From NCBI RefSeq assembly GCF_016722895.1, contig NZ_JAEQNA010000005.1:124001-188000 (forward strand): a stretch of DNA of 64,000 bases, given 5' to 3'. Positions 34,817 through 45,904 of this stretch are shown here, piece by piece (the first letter of the stretch is position 1; every line of letters begins with the position of its first letter). The notes below the pieces were generated by a model. The model made no database searches, was not told the DNA's origin, and saw nothing but the letters and a program-made list of their open reading frames with translations. The position numbers and the translations under genes were made by a program. The stretch comes from Ramlibacter aurantiacus. GTDB lineage: Bacteria; Pseudomonadota; Gammaproteobacteria; Burkholderiales; Burkholderiaceae_C.

Positions 34817-35734
34817 TCACCGCAGCGCTTCGAGCACCTTCGACGCCACCAGGCTGCTCACCCGCTCGTTCGCCTCCACGCTGAGTCCCGCGATGTGCGG
34901 CGTCAGCAGCAGATTGGGGCACCCCCTGAATTGATCGGCCCGCACCAGCGGCTCTTCGGCGAATACGTCCAGCGCGGCCCCTGCGAGCTGGCCGCTTCGC
35001 AAGGCCGACACCAGCGCCTGCTCGTCGACGATGCCGCCGCGCGCGGTGTTGATCAGGATGGCACCCTTCTTCATGCCCGCGATGCGGCGCGCATCGAGCA
35101 GTTGCCGCGTCGCGTCCGTGAGCGGGACGTGCAGGCTCACGACGTCGGCTTCGGCCAGCAGGTCGTCGAGCGAACGTGCCGGCACGCCTGCCGCGCGCAG
35201 GGCCTCCTCGCCGCCCGCCCGGGTGAAAGCCGCCACCCGCATGCCCAGGGCCCTGGCCAGCCGCGCGGTCTGCTGGCCGATGGAGCCGAAGCCGACCAGG
35301 CCCAGGGTCTTGCCGGCCAGCTCACGGCCCTGGGAGAGCGCATGGCGCGGCCACTGCCCGGCGGCGACCGATTCGGTGGAGCCATAGGCGCCTCGCAGCA
35401 GGAGCATCGCGGTGGCGACCACGTACTCGGCGACGCTGTGCGCGTTGGCGCCGGTCGCCGGGATGACCTGGATGCCCCGTGCGGCGCAACCCTCGACGTC
35501 GATGTTGTCCAGCCCGACGCCCAGGCGGCCCACCACCTTGCAGCGGCCCAGGGCGGCCAGCAGCTCGCCTCTCACCTGCGTGCGGTTGCGAACGATGAGG
35601 GCATCGCAGGTGGGCGCCTCGTCCAGCAGGCGGGTGGCGTCGTCCACCAGTCCGGGGTCGTAGGCCACCTCGTGGGCCGCACGCAGGCCGTCGACGGCGG
35701 TGTCGTCCATGAACTCGGTGATGAGGATGCGCAT
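34817..35734 (-). CDS. D-isomer-specific 2-hydroxyacid dehydrogenase family protein
   Basis: A 305-residue NAD-dependent dehydrogenase. NAD-binding loop LGLVGFGSIGQQTARLARAL, catalytic Arg in INTARGGIVDEQAL, Glu in ALDVFAEEPL and His in LLLTPHIAG are all present. It belongs with 3-phosphoglycerate/sulfolactate/hydroxypyruvate-type dehydrogenases; it has no C-terminal ACT domain, so a serine-biosynthesis role is less likely. A single gene, convergent with DUF1330. Confidence 0.9.
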   Translation of the reverse strand: MRILITEFMDDTAVDGLRAAHEVAYDPGLVDDATRLLDEAPTCDALIVRNRTQVRGELLAALGRCKVVGRLGVGLDNIDVEGCAARGIQVIPATGANAHSVAEYVVATAMLLLRGAYGSTESVAAGQWPRHALSQGRELAGKTLGLVGFGSIGQQTARLARALGMRVAAFTRAGGEEALRAAGVPARSLDDLLAEADVVSLHVPLTDATRQLLDARRIAGMKKGAILINTARGGIVDEQALVSALRSGQLAGAALDVFAEEPLVRADQFRGCPNLLLTPHIAGLSVEANERVSSLVASKVLEALR

Positions 35735-36043
35735 GGGGTGATCCTTCGGGGCAGCCGACCCGATGCGGGTCGCGGTCGTGGCGCTGCCGTCGAAGGAGTT
35801 TCGCAGACCGCAGCCTCGTGCTGGTCAGCGTGGCCGAGAACCGGGGACTCACGGCTGACCCCGCTGGACGACGCGGGTGCCGGGCCAGGATGGCTCCGCG
35901 GAGGGCAGGCGTCCTACCCCTATCGGCTCATTTCGGAGGCCACGTGCCGCAGTCCTCGGAACGATCATGGCGCCACACGCAGGGCGGCCCCGGACTTTCC
36001 TCCACGGCCGCCCTTTTCCCGGACACCGAACAGGAGAGACCCG
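35735..36043. other. Intergenic region with 5' hairpin of the BON lipoprotein gene
   Basis: 309 bases without a supportable gene, between divergent genes. Near the right end GGGCGGCC (35982-35989) and GGCCGCCC (36006-36013) can pair across a 16-nt loop and are followed by TTTT, 26 bp before the lipoprotein start. It looks like a leader hairpin or attenuator-type element; AGGAGA at 36032-36037 is the ribosome-binding site. Confidence 0.45.
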
Positions 36044-37420
<1,377 letters not shown>

Positions 37421-37462
37421 TGCGGCTGCGCGGCGGCGATCCCGAGCCGCGCGAGCGGCAAG

Positions 37463-37489
37463 GCCGGGTCATCGGACCCGGCTTTTTTT
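37463..37489 (+). terminator. Rho-independent terminator after the BON lipoprotein gene
   Basis: GCCGGGTC (37463-37470), loop ATCG, GACCCGGC (37475-37482), then seven T. The stem overlaps the stop codon of the convergent LysR gene. Confidence 0.93.
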
Positions 37490-38467
37490 CGCCGGGACCG
37501 GCGGCGATGCATCCGGCTTCGGGGCTGCGGGCACGGCGAAGCCCTTGTCGAACCACGCCCGCAGGTGGCGCACCAGCGCATCCACCGCGCGCGGCACCTG
37601 AGGCGCATACGGCCGCAGCGCGTAGATGCGGTCGGCGAAGGTGCCGGTGGGGCGCCAGGCCGGCAGCACCCGCACCAGCTGCCCCGACTGCAGCAGCGTC
37701 ATCGCCGAGAAATCCGGAATGAGCGCGATGCCCAGCCCCTCGAGGGCCGCGTCGCGCAGCACCTCGCTGTTGTTGGCGGCCAGCGGCCCCTTCACCGCCA
37801 CGGACACGCGCCGGCCCGCCTTGGTGCCGGCGCCGCGCTCCAGCGACCACACCGCCTCGTCGCGCCCGCGCGGATAGTGCAGGCAGGCATGCGCCGCCAG
37901 GTCCTCGGGCCTGGCCGGCGGCGGGTGCCGCTCCAGGTACGACGGCGAGGCCACCAGCACGGACGTGGTGCGGCACAGCTCCCAGGCGACATGCGTGTCG
38001 GGTGCGGCGGCGGCATGGCGGATGGCCAGGTCGAAGCCTTCCGATGCCATGGAGCTGAGCCGGTCCGACAGTTCGAGCTCGACGCGAATGCTCGGGTGCC
38101 CGGCCAGGAACCGCGCGACCGCCGGCACCAGGTGCTGGCGGGCCAGCGCCACGGGCGCCGTCACCCGCACCAGGCCCTGCGGCTCGGCGGCGGCGTCGCG
38201 CGCGCCGGCGAAGCTCTGCGCGATGGCGTCATAGGAGGCGCGGATGCCGCTCACCAGGTGCTGCCCCGTCTGCGTCAGCTGCATGCTGCGGGTGGTGCGG
38301 CGCACCAGCGGCACGCCCACCGCCTTCTCCAGCTCGGCGATGCGCTGGCTCATGGCAGCCTTGCTCACCTGCAGCCGCGCCGCCGCCGCGGTGTAGCTGC
38401 CCTGCTCGGCCAGCACCGTGAGCCAGTGCAGGTGGTTCCAGAGGCCTTCGACTTTTCTGCTTTCCAT
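37469..38467 (-). CDS. LysR family transcriptional regulator
   Basis: A 332-residue regulator with the N-terminal helix-turn-helix ([55 protein letters not shown]) and an effector domain ([20 protein letters not shown]). The C-terminal tail is about 20 residues longer than usual ([15 protein letters not shown]) and reads through the neighbour's terminator. ATG at 38467 is preferred. It is divergent from methylmalonate-semialdehyde dehydrogenase, its probable target. Confidence 0.9.
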   Translation of the reverse strand: MESRKVEGLWNHLHWLTVLAEQGSYTAAAARLQVSKAAMSQRIAELEKAVGVPLVRRTTRSMQLTQTGQHLVSGIRASYDAIAQSFAGARDAAAEPQGLVRVTAPVALARQHLVPAVARFLAGHPSIRVELELSDRLSSMASEGFDLAIRHAAAAPDTHVAWELCRTTSVLVASPSYLERHPPPARPEDLAAHACLHYPRGRDEAVWSLERGAGTKAGRRVSVAVKGPLAANNSEVLRDAALEGLGIALIPDFSAMTLLQSGQLVRVLPAWRPTGTFADRIYALRPYAPQVPRAVDALVRHLRAWFDKGFAVPAAPKPDASPPVPAKKSRVR

Positions 38468-38573
38468 CGACGCATTGTTCACGATGGCGAACAGTGATTT
38501 CAAGGCAGGCGCCTTGCGCGCTCGCCTGACATCCATAGACTGGCAGGTCTTCCAACCCACGATCCTCCAAGGC

Positions 38574-40091
38574 ATGACGCAAGCTTCCTTCATCGGCAAT
38601 CACGTCGCCGGCCAGCGCCTGCAGCGCCCGGCATCGGGCCGCCACCAGCCCGTGACCAACCCCGCCACCGGCGCGGTGACGGGGCAGGTGCACCTCTCCG
38701 ATGCGGCCGAGGTGGACCAGGCCGTCGCGGCGGCGGCGGCCGCCTTCCCGGGCTGGGCCAGCACGCCGCCGATCCGGCGTGCGCGCGTGATGTTCGCCTT
38801 CCTGGAGAAGCTGCGGCAACACCAGGACGAGCTGGCCCGCGCCATCACCGCCGAGCACGGCAAGGTGTTCACCGACGCGCAGGGCGAGGTCGCGCGCGGC
38901 ATCGACATCGTGGAGTTCGCCTGCGGCGTGCCGCAGCTGCTCAAGGGCGACTACACCGACCAGGTGTCCACCGGCATGGACAACTGGACGATGCGCCAGC
39001 CGCTGGGCGTGGTGGCGGGCATCACGCCCTTCAACTTCCCGGTGATGGTGCCGATGTGGATGTTCCCCGTGGCCATCGCCACCGGCAACACCTTCGTGCT
39101 CAAGCCCAGCCCGCTGGACCCGACGCCCTCGTTGATGATCGCCGACCTGCTCAAGCAGGCCGGGCTGCCCGACGGCGTGTTCAACGTGGTGCAGGGCGAC
39201 AAGGCGGCCGTCGACGCGCTGATCGCGCACCCGCAGGTGCAGGCCGTCTCCTTCGTCGGCTCGACGCCGGTGGCCAACCACATCTACGAAACCGGCGCCA
39301 AACTGGGCAAGCGGGTGCAGGCCCTGGGCGGAGCCAAGAACCACATGGTGGTCATGCCCGACGCCGACCTCGACCAGGCGGTCGACGCCCTGGTCGGCGC
39401 CGCCTATGGCTCGGCGGGCGAGCGCTGCATGGCCATCAGCGTGGCCGTGCTGGTGGGCGACGTGGCCGACCGCATCATGCCCAGGCTGGTGGAGCGCACC
39501 CGGCAGCTGAAGGTGCTGGACGGCAACCGCCTCGAGGCGGAGATGGGCCCCATCGTCACCCGCGCCGCGCACGAGCGCATCTGCGGCTACATCGAGGCCG
39601 GCGCCGCCGAGGGCGCCAAGCTGCTGGTGGACGGGCGGCGCTTCGATGCGGCCGGCACCGGAGAGGGTTGCGCCGACGGGTTCTGGATGGGCGGCACGCT
39701 GTTCGACCACGTCACGCCCGACATGCGCATCTACCGCGAGGAGATCTTCGGGCCGGTGCTGTCCTGCGTGCGCGTGGCCACCCTGAAGGACGCGGTCGAC
39801 CTGATCAACGCGCACGAGTTCGGCAACGGCACCTCCTGCTTCACCCGCGACGGCAGCGTGGCCCGCGAGTTCGCCCGCAACATCCAGGTGGGCATGGTGG
39901 GCATCAACGTGCCCATCCCGGTGCCCATGGCCTGGCACGGCTTCGGCGGCTGGAAAAAGAGCATGTTCGGTGACATGCACGCCTATGGCGAGGAAGGCGT
40001 GCGCTTCTACACCCGGCAGAAGTCCATCATGCAGCGCTGGCCCGAGAGCATCGGCAAAGGCGCGGAGTTCGTGATGCCGACGGCGCGCTGA
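38574..40091 (+). CDS. mmsA: CoA-acylating methylmalonate-semialdehyde dehydrogenase
   Basis: A 505-residue aldehyde dehydrogenase that converts methylmalonate or malonate semialdehyde to propionyl- or acetyl-CoA in valine, inositol or beta-alanine breakdown. MmsA-type features are [57 protein letters not shown] and the catalytic cysteine in [12 protein letters not shown]. The C-terminus has the MmsA hallmark [19 protein letters not shown]. No mmsB or acyl-CoA dehydrogenase is adjacent, so the pathway partner is elsewhere. Divergent from a LysR gene 106 bp away. Confidence 0.94.
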   Translation: MTQASFIGNHVAGQRLQRPASGRHQPVTNPATGAVTGQVHLSDAAEVDQAVAAAAAAFPGWASTPPIRRARVMFAFLEKLRQHQDELARAITAEHGKVFTDAQGEVARGIDIVEFACGVPQLLKGDYTDQVSTGMDNWTMRQPLGVVAGITPFNFPVMVPMWMFPVAIATGNTFVLKPSPLDPTPSLMIADLLKQAGLPDGVFNVVQGDKAAVDALIAHPQVQAVSFVGSTPVANHIYETGAKLGKRVQALGGAKNHMVVMPDADLDQAVDALVGAAYGSAGERCMAISVAVLVGDVADRIMPRLVERTRQLKVLDGNRLEAEMGPIVTRAAHERICGYIEAGAAEGAKLLVDGRRFDAAGTGEGCADGFWMGGTLFDHVTPDMRIYREEIFGPVLSCVRVATLKDAVDLINAHEFGNGTSCFTRDGSVAREFARNIQVGMVGINVPIPVPMAWHGFGGWKKSMFGDMHAYGEEGVRFYTRQKSIMQRWPESIGKGAEFVMPTAR

Positions 40092-40170
40092 GGACGGACG
40101 CGCTGGCGGCCTGCCTGGCCCTCCGCTCGCCAAGCCACGGGGATTGACGCGGACCGGTCGAGCAAGAGCC

Positions 40171-40965
40171 CTACTCCGCCCAGCCCACCGTCTCCCGGTA
40201 GGCATGCCAGGTCGCATGCCCCAGCACCGGACCCACCACCAAAAGGCCCAGCGCCCAGGGCCACAGCGCCAGCAGCGTGAGCGACACGACCAGCAGGCCC
40301 CAGAACCCCATGGCCACTGGGTTGATGCTCACCACGCGGAAGCTGGTCAGGGCGGCGGTGATGGCATCGGTGTCGCGATCCAGGACCATCGGAATGGCCA
40401 CGACCATGCTGCAGAACACCAGGCCAGCGAAGACGCTGCCCACCGCCACATAGGCCGCGACGAAGGGCCAGTTGCGGGGGTTGAACACCGCTTCGAGCAC
40501 GCCCGCGGTGGAGGGCATGCCGGTGTCGAAGAAGACCGCGAACACCACCAGCGAGGCGCGGCCCCAGAGCAGCTCCAGCACGACCAGCACCAGCACCAGC
40601 AACCCCATGCTGCCGAGGCGGCGGTCCCAGCAGGTGAGCGACTCACCCAGCGATTGCGGCAGGCCCTGTTCCCGCCGGCGGCTCACCTCGTACAGGCCCA
40701 TGGCCAGGAAGGGCCCGAGCAGCAGGCAGCCGGAGACCACGGTCATGGTGTAGGCCGGGCTGTGCCGGAACACGGCGCCCAGGGTGGCGGCCATCGCCCA
40801 GAAACACAGGCCGTAGAACAGCGCGATGCCCGGGGCGGCCGCCAGGTCGCGGGCGCCAAGCAGCAACCAGCGCAGCGGCGACGCGAGGGCCACGGGCTTG
40901 ACTTGCGCACGGGCCGTGGCCGGGCGGGCGTCGGTGACGGGGGTTGGCGGAACCGGGGCTTCCAT
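40171..40965 (-). CDS. DUF2189 family membrane protein
   Basis: A 264-residue inner-membrane protein with six to seven hydrophobic segments. The DUF2189 pattern is clear: SPLRWLLLGARDLAAAPGIA, LLLGPFLAMGLYEVSRRREQ and, near the end, WPWALGLLVVGPVLGHATWH. Function unknown. The gene before it on the + strand (mmsA) converges; upstream lies the HbpS-like gene, 74 bp away on the same strand. Confidence 0.87.
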   Translation of the reverse strand: MEAPVPPTPVTDARPATARAQVKPVALASPLRWLLLGARDLAAAPGIALFYGLCFWAMAATLGAVFRHSPAYTMTVVSGCLLLGPFLAMGLYEVSRRREQGLPQSLGESLTCWDRRLGSMGLLVLVLVVLELLWGRASLVVFAVFFDTGMPSTAGVLEAVFNPRNWPFVAAYVAVGSVFAGLVFCSMVVAIPMVLDRDTDAITAALTSFRVVSINPVAMGFWGLLVVSLTLLALWPWALGLLVVGPVLGHATWHAYRETVGWAE

Positions 40966-41039
40966 GGTCGATCTCCTCGCCGCGCAGGGTACGGCGTTGT
41001 CCGCGGCCACGGCAGGGGGAATGCCCCGACTCGCCGGGC

Positions 41040-41543
41040 TCAGAACTCGAGGTCGTCCCTGATGGCCGCGATGCCGGCCTGCGCGCACACGTGGTCGGCG
41101 TCGCCGCCCGGCGCACCCGAGACGCCGATGCCGCCCACCTGGGCACCCGCCGATTCGATGGGCAGGCCGCCGCCGATGGCCACCACGCGCGGCAGTTGCC
41201 GGATGCCAGAGGCCGGCTCGCTAGCCTGGGTGACGCGGGCAAAGGCCAGCGTGTCCATCTTGAAGGTGACGGCCGTGTAGGCCTTGTTCATCGCCGTCTC
41301 GGGGGTATGCGGGCCGGCCAGCCGGTCACGCAGCATGACCAGCGGATGCCCGGCCCGGTCGGTCACGGCCACCGCCACCTGGTAGCCCGTCTTGCTGCAG
41401 TTCTGCAGGGCCGCCTGCGCCGCGCGAAGGGCGGCCTCGGGCGTGATCGAACGCGCGTTGAACGTGGCGGCCTGCTGCGCCAGGGCGGCGCTGCCGAAGG
41501 TCGTCGCCAGGGCGACGATGCAGAGCCTGGAAAACATTTTCAT
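41040..41543 (-). CDS. HbpS/GlcG-like (DUF336) exported protein
   Basis: A 167-residue protein of the GlcG/HbpS haem-binding-like family with a signal peptide (SRLCIVALATTFGSAALAQQ). Characteristic parts are AVTDRAGHPLVMLRDRLAGP, ETAMNKAYTAVTFKMDTLAF, RVVAIGGGLPIESAGAQVGG and IGVSGAPGGDADHVCAQAGI. Similar genes often sit next to sox or cytochrome genes; a role in haem or cofactor binding is possible. It is separated from soxB by the dispersed repeat at 41607-41716. Confidence 0.87.
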   Translation of the reverse strand: MKMFSRLCIVALATTFGSAALAQQAATFNARSITPEAALRAAQAALQNCSKTGYQVAVAVTDRAGHPLVMLRDRLAGPHTPETAMNKAYTAVTFKMDTLAFARVTQASEPASGIRQLPRVVAIGGGLPIESAGAQVGGIGVSGAPGGDADHVCAQAGIAAIRDDLEF

Positions 41544-41606
41544 CGGGGTCTCCTCAGTGCGCCGCCACGGCGTACGACGCACGACGTGAACAAGTGCCCA
41601 ATACCA

Positions 41607-41716
41607 GTGCCGCCGCGCAGCGGCCGGCCCTTCCAGGGCTACCGCGGAACCGGCTTCGCCGGGCCGCTGGTTGCGCCCCCTCGGGGGGAGGCGGCCGACA
41701 GGCCGCTTCGGGGGGG
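41607..41716. repeat. About 110-bp dispersed intergenic repeat, copy B
   Basis: Same orientation as copy A (22681-22789) and clearly alignable: CCGCGCAGCGGCCGGCCCTT, CCGCGGAACCGGCTTCGCCG, GGCCGCTTCGGGGGGG. It touches the soxB stop codon (41717). It is the only thing in the soxB to DUF336 gap and contains hairpin-forming parts (CCCCCTCGGGGGG; CGGCCGACAGGCCG) that could end or process the sox transcript. Confidence 0.85.
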
Positions 41717-43450
41717 TCACTGATACCCGGGATTCGGCAAGGCACCGCCCAAGACCCGGGGCACGTTGGGCTTGCGGGCGGCCACCTTGCCGCCGCGCGC
41801 CTTGAGCCAGGGCTCGACCAGTTCCCACACCGGCTTGTTGCCGGCCCGCGCCGCTTCCTCGGCCACCGGCGCCCAGCCGGCGACCTTGTAGGTGCGCGAG
41901 GCTTCGAGGGGCTTGCCGTTGAGCCGCATGTCGCTGATGCGCCGGCCCATGCCGGCGGTGGGATCGATGGCGTATTGCAGGCCGCCGACACGCACCATGT
42001 CCCCGCCCTGCTGGTAGTACGGGTCGGGGTTGAAGAGGTTGTCGGCGACGTCCTCCAGCACGGTCTTGATCATCTCGCCCGACATGTCGGTGACCGTGGC
42101 GTACGAATAGGTGGTGGCCGTCATGTCCATCAGCCATTCGCGCGTGATGGGCTGGCCCGGCAGCAGGGTGGTGCCCCAGCGGAAACCGGGCGAGAAGCCG
42201 ATCTCGGCGCCCTGCACCTCCATCAGCGCGTCCAGCAGCAGCTGGTCGCCCGAGCCGTTGAAGTTGCCGCGCCGGTACAGCGTGCCCTCGGTCACCGCGA
42301 GCTGCTCGGCCAGCCTGGACTCGTAGGGTGCGCGCAGCTTCTGCACCAGCGCGTCCATGGCCGGGTCGGCCGGCAGCATGTTGGCGAACACCGGCAGCAG
42401 GCGATAGCGGAAGTCGACCACCCGCTTGTCCTTCACCTCGAAGTCCATCACCGCCAGGAACTTGCCGTTGGAGCCGGCGTTGGTGACCAGCGTCTTGCCG
42501 CTCTTGTTGGCGACGACCGAGGCCACCGGCATGCCGTCGTGCGTGTGGCCGCCGAGGATGGCGTCGATGCCGGTCACCCGGCTGGCCATCTTGAGGTCCA
42601 CGTCCATGCCGTTGTGGCTGAGGACGACGACGACCTGGGCACCCTTGCCGCGAGCCTCGTCGACCATCTTCTGCATGTTGGCGTCCTGGATGCCGAACTC
42701 CCAGTCGGCCACCAGGTAGCGCGGGTTGGCGATGGGCGTATACGGGAAGGCCTGGCCGATGATGGCGCAGGGCACGCCGTTGATCTCGCGGATCACGTAG
42801 GGCTTGAAGACCGGGTCGCCGAAGTCGTTGGTCTTGACGTTCTGGGCCACGAAGTCGACCTGGCCGGCGAAGTCCTTCTCGATGATCTCCTTCACGCGGT
42901 CCATGCCCAGCGTGAATTCCCAGTGGCCGGTCATCACGTCCACGCCGAGCAGCTTGCAGGCGTCGACCATGTCCTGGCCCTTGGTCCAGAGGGATGTGGC
43001 CGAGCCCTGCCAGGTGTCGCCGCCATCGAGCAGCAGCGCGCCCGGCCGGCTGGCCTTCATGCGCTTGACCAGCGTGGACAGGTGCGCAAAGCCGCCGACC
43101 TTGCCGTATCGCCGGGCCGCTTCCTCGAACCGCAGGTAGGTGAGCGCATGCGCCTCGGCGCTGCCGGCCGGCACCTTGGCCACCTTGAGCAGATGCTCGC
43201 CCACCAGGTGCGGCAGCCGTCCCCTCATGTCCGCGACGCCCAGGTTGACGCTGGGCTCGCGGAAGTAGATCGGCTTGAGCTGCGCGTGGCAGTCGGTCAT
43301 GTGCAGGAACGACACGTTGCCGAACCGGGGCACCTCGTACAGGCCTGCCGAGGCGGTCTGGGCATCGGCCGAAGCCCAGCGCCCGAGCCCCATGCCGGCC
43401 ACCGAGGCGGCGCCGAGGACCTGCAGGAACTCTCGCTTGGAAAGGTTCAT
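41717..43450 (-). CDS. soxB: Thiosulfohydrolase SoxB
   Basis: A 577-residue periplasmic enzyme that cleaves the terminal sulfone from SoxY-bound thiosulfonate, releasing sulfate. The N-terminus MNLSKREFLQVLGAASVAG is a Tat-type signal. The calcineurin-like metal sites are visible as HMTDCHAQLKPIY, LLDGGDTWQGS, MTGHWEFTLG, VLSHNGMDVD and LGGHTHDGMP. The length is normal for SoxB. It is the last core gene of the leftward soxCDYZAXB set. Confidence 0.97.
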   Translation of the reverse strand: MNLSKREFLQVLGAASVAGMGLGRWASADAQTASAGLYEVPRFGNVSFLHMTDCHAQLKPIYFREPSVNLGVADMRGRLPHLVGEHLLKVAKVPAGSAEAHALTYLRFEEAARRYGKVGGFAHLSTLVKRMKASRPGALLLDGGDTWQGSATSLWTKGQDMVDACKLLGVDVMTGHWEFTLGMDRVKEIIEKDFAGQVDFVAQNVKTNDFGDPVFKPYVIREINGVPCAIIGQAFPYTPIANPRYLVADWEFGIQDANMQKMVDEARGKGAQVVVVLSHNGMDVDLKMASRVTGIDAILGGHTHDGMPVASVVANKSGKTLVTNAGSNGKFLAVMDFEVKDKRVVDFRYRLLPVFANMLPADPAMDALVQKLRAPYESRLAEQLAVTEGTLYRRGNFNGSGDQLLLDALMEVQGAEIGFSPGFRWGTTLLPGQPITREWLMDMTATTYSYATVTDMSGEMIKTVLEDVADNLFNPDPYYQQGGDMVRVGGLQYAIDPTAGMGRRISDMRLNGKPLEASRTYKVAGWAPVAEEAARAGNKPVWELVEPWLKARGGKVAARKPNVPRVLGGALPNPGYQ

Positions 43451-43514
43451 GGTGGACAGGAAGGCGAGCCCGGTCCGGCCCCTCGAGGAGGTGCCGGCCG
43501 GTACGCGCGAACGC

Positions 43515-44231
43515 TTACTTGTTGACGGGCGAGGCGGGGTCGAGCAGCAGCGCCATGATGTGCTTGACCTGCTGCTCGTTCAGGTTGCCCATGTGCCCCG
43601 ACCGCGGCATGTTGGAACAGGCGTTGTAGGCCTTGGCGTTCCAGATCTTGCCCCAGGTGTATTCGACGATGGGCTTGGCGGCCGGGCTGTTCGGGTCGGT
43701 GACGCCGCGCAGCTTGCCGTAGTTGTAGAGGCTGGGACCGATGGTGCCGAAGGAGATTTCCTCCTTGCTGATCTGGTGGCAGTTGTAGCAGTTGCCGCCG
43801 TTCACGGAACTGGCGGTGTCGGTCCAGGTCTGGCCGCGGCCGCTTTGCGCGATCTGCTCGCCCTGCTTCCAGTCGCCCAGGAACTTGCCGTCACTGGGCC
43901 ACTTCACCAGCTTGAGGTTGGCGGCTTCGAGGCGCTTGGCGACCTCGGGGTCCAGCGGCTTGCCGGCCACGTCGGCCGCATTGCAGGCACGCAGCGTCTC
44001 GTCGATGGCGGTGACGCGGTCCAGGGTGGCGATGCCCTGGGTGCGGAAGCCGGCCTTGACCATCTCGGCGGCCACGCGGTCGGCGTCGGTGGTGGCCGAC
44101 GTCCGGGTGGTCGGCTGGGTGTTCGCCTGGCTGTTCGGGCCCCCGGCCATGTGGGACCGGGTGGCGCTGCCGCAGCCGGCCACGACGGCGGCCGCGGCGA
44201 GCGACAGGATGATGGCGCTTGTCTTGTTCAT
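43515..44231 (-). CDS. soxX: Cytochrome c SoxX, long form with lipobox
   Basis: Haem c subunit of the SoxAX complex that joins thiosulfate to the SoxY cysteine. One CxxCH site, Cys148-Tyr-Asn-Cys151-His152 (GGNCYNCHQIS), is followed by GPSLYNYG and the methionine-containing SNMPRSGH. At 238 residues it is longer than many SoxX proteins because of an N-terminal extension. Its signal ends VVAGC (Cys20), a plausible lipobox, so this SoxX may be membrane-tethered. It lies 13 bp after soxA. Confidence 0.94.
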   Translation of the reverse strand: MNKTSAIILSLAAAAVVAGCGSATRSHMAGGPNSQANTQPTTRTSATTDADRVAAEMVKAGFRTQGIATLDRVTAIDETLRACNAADVAGKPLDPEVAKRLEAANLKLVKWPSDGKFLGDWKQGEQIAQSGRGQTWTDTASSVNGGNCYNCHQISKEEISFGTIGPSLYNYGKLRGVTDPNSPAAKPIVEYTWGKIWNAKAYNACSNMPRSGHMGNLNEQQVKHIMALLLDPASPVNK

Positions 44232-44244
44232 GCCCGCTCCTTGG

Positions 44245-45054
44245 TCAGCGCTTGATGGTGGGGGCCGCGGACTTCGCGCCCTTGGCATTCACACCGAGGT
44301 AGGTGGACAACGCGGTGAGCGCGTCGCTGCCGAACTCGGGGTACGGGAAGCGCTGCTGGCGGAAGCAGTCGTTCAGGCGAAGCTGCATGCTCCACATCTG
44401 TCCGTTGGACACGCGGTAAGCCGGCCAGGCGGCGAAGCCGACGCCGTCACCGGGGTTCTTGGTGAGGTTGGGCAGGTCCTGCAGGCGGATGCGCTTGCCG
44501 TCCTCGCCGTGGCAGGAGGCGCAGGCGAAGTCGTGGGTGCCGCCGCGCATGAAGAACAGGCGCTTGCCGGCTTCGTAGAAGGTGCGCTCCTGCGCGTGGG
44601 CCTGCGGCAGGTCGAACGGCAGGCCCTTGGATTGCGCGGCGACATAGGTCGCCAGCGCGGTGACGTTGGCCATCTCGCCGCGGCCGAAAGGCGTCTTGGC
44701 GATTTCGGCGGCGTTAAAGCCCTGCAGCCGTTCCATGCAGGAAACCAGGCGCGTCTCGAGGTCCTGCACCTTGCCGGTGTCGGCGAAGTAGCGAGGCAGT
44801 TCGACGAACGCACCCTTGACCACGCCCGGGCCCTTGCCCAGGTCGCAGGCCTCGAGGGATGCGTTCTTCGGTCCGCGCTTTTGCTTCCAGAGGTCTTCGC
44901 CCTTGGCCTCGAAGAGGTCGGCGGGGTTGCCGTCCTCGAGCATCTTGCGGTATTCCTCGATCGCCTCGGCGCTGCTCTTGGGCTGCTGCTGCGCGCCGGC
45001 CAAAGCCGCCGCGCCGCCCAGCACGAGAGCGGCCATTACCTGGGTGGTCCGCAT
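44245..45054 (-). CDS. soxA: Cytochrome c SoxA, mono-haem type
   Basis: Catalytic haem subunit of SoxAX, 269 residues with a signal peptide ending ALAGA. It has one CxxCH (Cys178, Cys181, His182), and Cys230 in RLNDCFRQQR is the persulfide cysteine ligating the active-site haem. Cys70 and Cys106 sit where di-haem SoxA proteins have their N-terminal haem region and probably form a disulfide, so this is the mono-haem class. Confidence 0.95.
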   Translation of the reverse strand: MRTTQVMAALVLGGAAALAGAQQQPKSSAEAIEEYRKMLEDGNPADLFEAKGEDLWKQKRGPKNASLEACDLGKGPGVVKGAFVELPRYFADTGKVQDLETRLVSCMERLQGFNAAEIAKTPFGRGEMANVTALATYVAAQSKGLPFDLPQAHAQERTFYEAGKRLFFMRGGTHDFACASCHGEDGKRIRLQDLPNLTKNPGDGVGFAAWPAYRVSNGQMWSMQLRLNDCFRQQRFPYPEFGSDALTALSTYLGVNAKGAKSAAPTIKR

Positions 45055-45094
45055 TCGTGTGTCTCCTCTTTGGTTTTGATGGCCGTTGCCGGTA

Positions 45095-45406
45095 TCAGCT
45101 GACCGTGGCTTCGTCGGTGCGGGTGTCGCCCTTGTTGTCTTTCCAGGTCACGGCGATCTTGTCGCCGGCCTTGGCGCCCTTGACGGTGAACTGCAGGAAC
45201 GGGTTCTTGGCCACGGCCGGGCCCCACTCGGCGGTCAGCACGGGCTTGCCGTTGTGGGCGGCGGTGACCTCGGTGATGTGCCAGGCGGGGATGATCTTGC
45301 CGGCGCTGTCCTTGCGCTGGCCGGTTTCCATCTCGTGGCTCATGAGGACACGCACGAGGGCGTTGCCGCCCTGGGATTGCGCGCGGATGCGCATCGGGTC
45401 TGCCAT
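45095..45406 (-). CDS. soxZ: SoxZ, partner of the SoxY sulfur carrier
   Basis: A 103-residue protein with the SoxZ immunoglobulin-like sandwich: DPMRIRAQSQGGNALVRVLM, SHEMETGQRKDS, IPAWHITEVTA, NPFLQFTVKGAKAGDKIAVT. No signal peptide; it is exported in complex with SoxY. It forms the SoxYZ heterodimer. Located 39 bp after soxY. Confidence 0.95.
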   Translation of the reverse strand: MADPMRIRAQSQGGNALVRVLMSHEMETGQRKDSAGKIIPAWHITEVTAAHNGKPVLTAEWGPAVAKNPFLQFTVKGAKAGDKIAVTWKDNKGDTRTDEATVS

Positions 45407-45445
45407 GGGGTACTCCTTGATCGTTGAATTCAGGACGGGCCGGGA

Positions 45446-45904
45446 TCAGCCGCCGCAGCCGCCGAGCGTGACCTTCACTTCCTTCTTGGCGTAGTGGGCC
45501 TTGCCATCGCTGGTGATGGCGACGGCGTAGACGTCGGAGGTCTGGCCCATCTTGGCGCGGGTGGCGACGTTGGCCTCGATGGCGTCGGTCACGTCGAACT
45601 TCGCCACCAGCGCGTTCGGGTTCTTCTCGACCAGCACCAGCAGGTGCTTCACGTTGGGCAGCGTGGAGGCCGCCGCCATGGGCACGACCGCGCCGTTCTC
45701 GGCGATGTCGGGCGCGGTCAGCGTCACGCTCTTGCTTTCCACCGGCGCTGCGCCGCCGTAGGCCTTGACCGCGTCGGCGATCGTCTTGGCCTCGAAGGCC
45801 GACTTGTTGAAAGCGGCCCACGCGAACTGGGGGAACAGTCCGGTGGCGCCCAGCAGGCCGGCAACGGCCAGCGACTGCTTGAGGACTTCACGACGTTGCT
45901 GCAT
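45446..45904 (-). CDS. soxY: SoxY sulfur carrier protein
   Basis: A 152-residue protein whose C-terminal GGCGG arm (Cys150) carries the sulfur intermediates of the Sox cycle. The N-terminus QQRREVLKQSLAVAGLLGAT has the twin arginines of a Tat signal, which would export SoxYZ folded. It starts after an AT-rich 88-bp gap with TTGGAGAG as ribosome-binding site, so a promoter probably precedes it. Confidence 0.96.
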   Translation of the reverse strand: MQQRREVLKQSLAVAGLLGATGLFPQFAWAAFNKSAFEAKTIADAVKAYGGAAPVESKSVTLTAPDIAENGAVVPMAAASTLPNVKHLLVLVEKNPNALVAKFDVTDAIEANVATRAKMGQTSDVYAVAITSDGKAHYAKKEVKVTLGGCGG

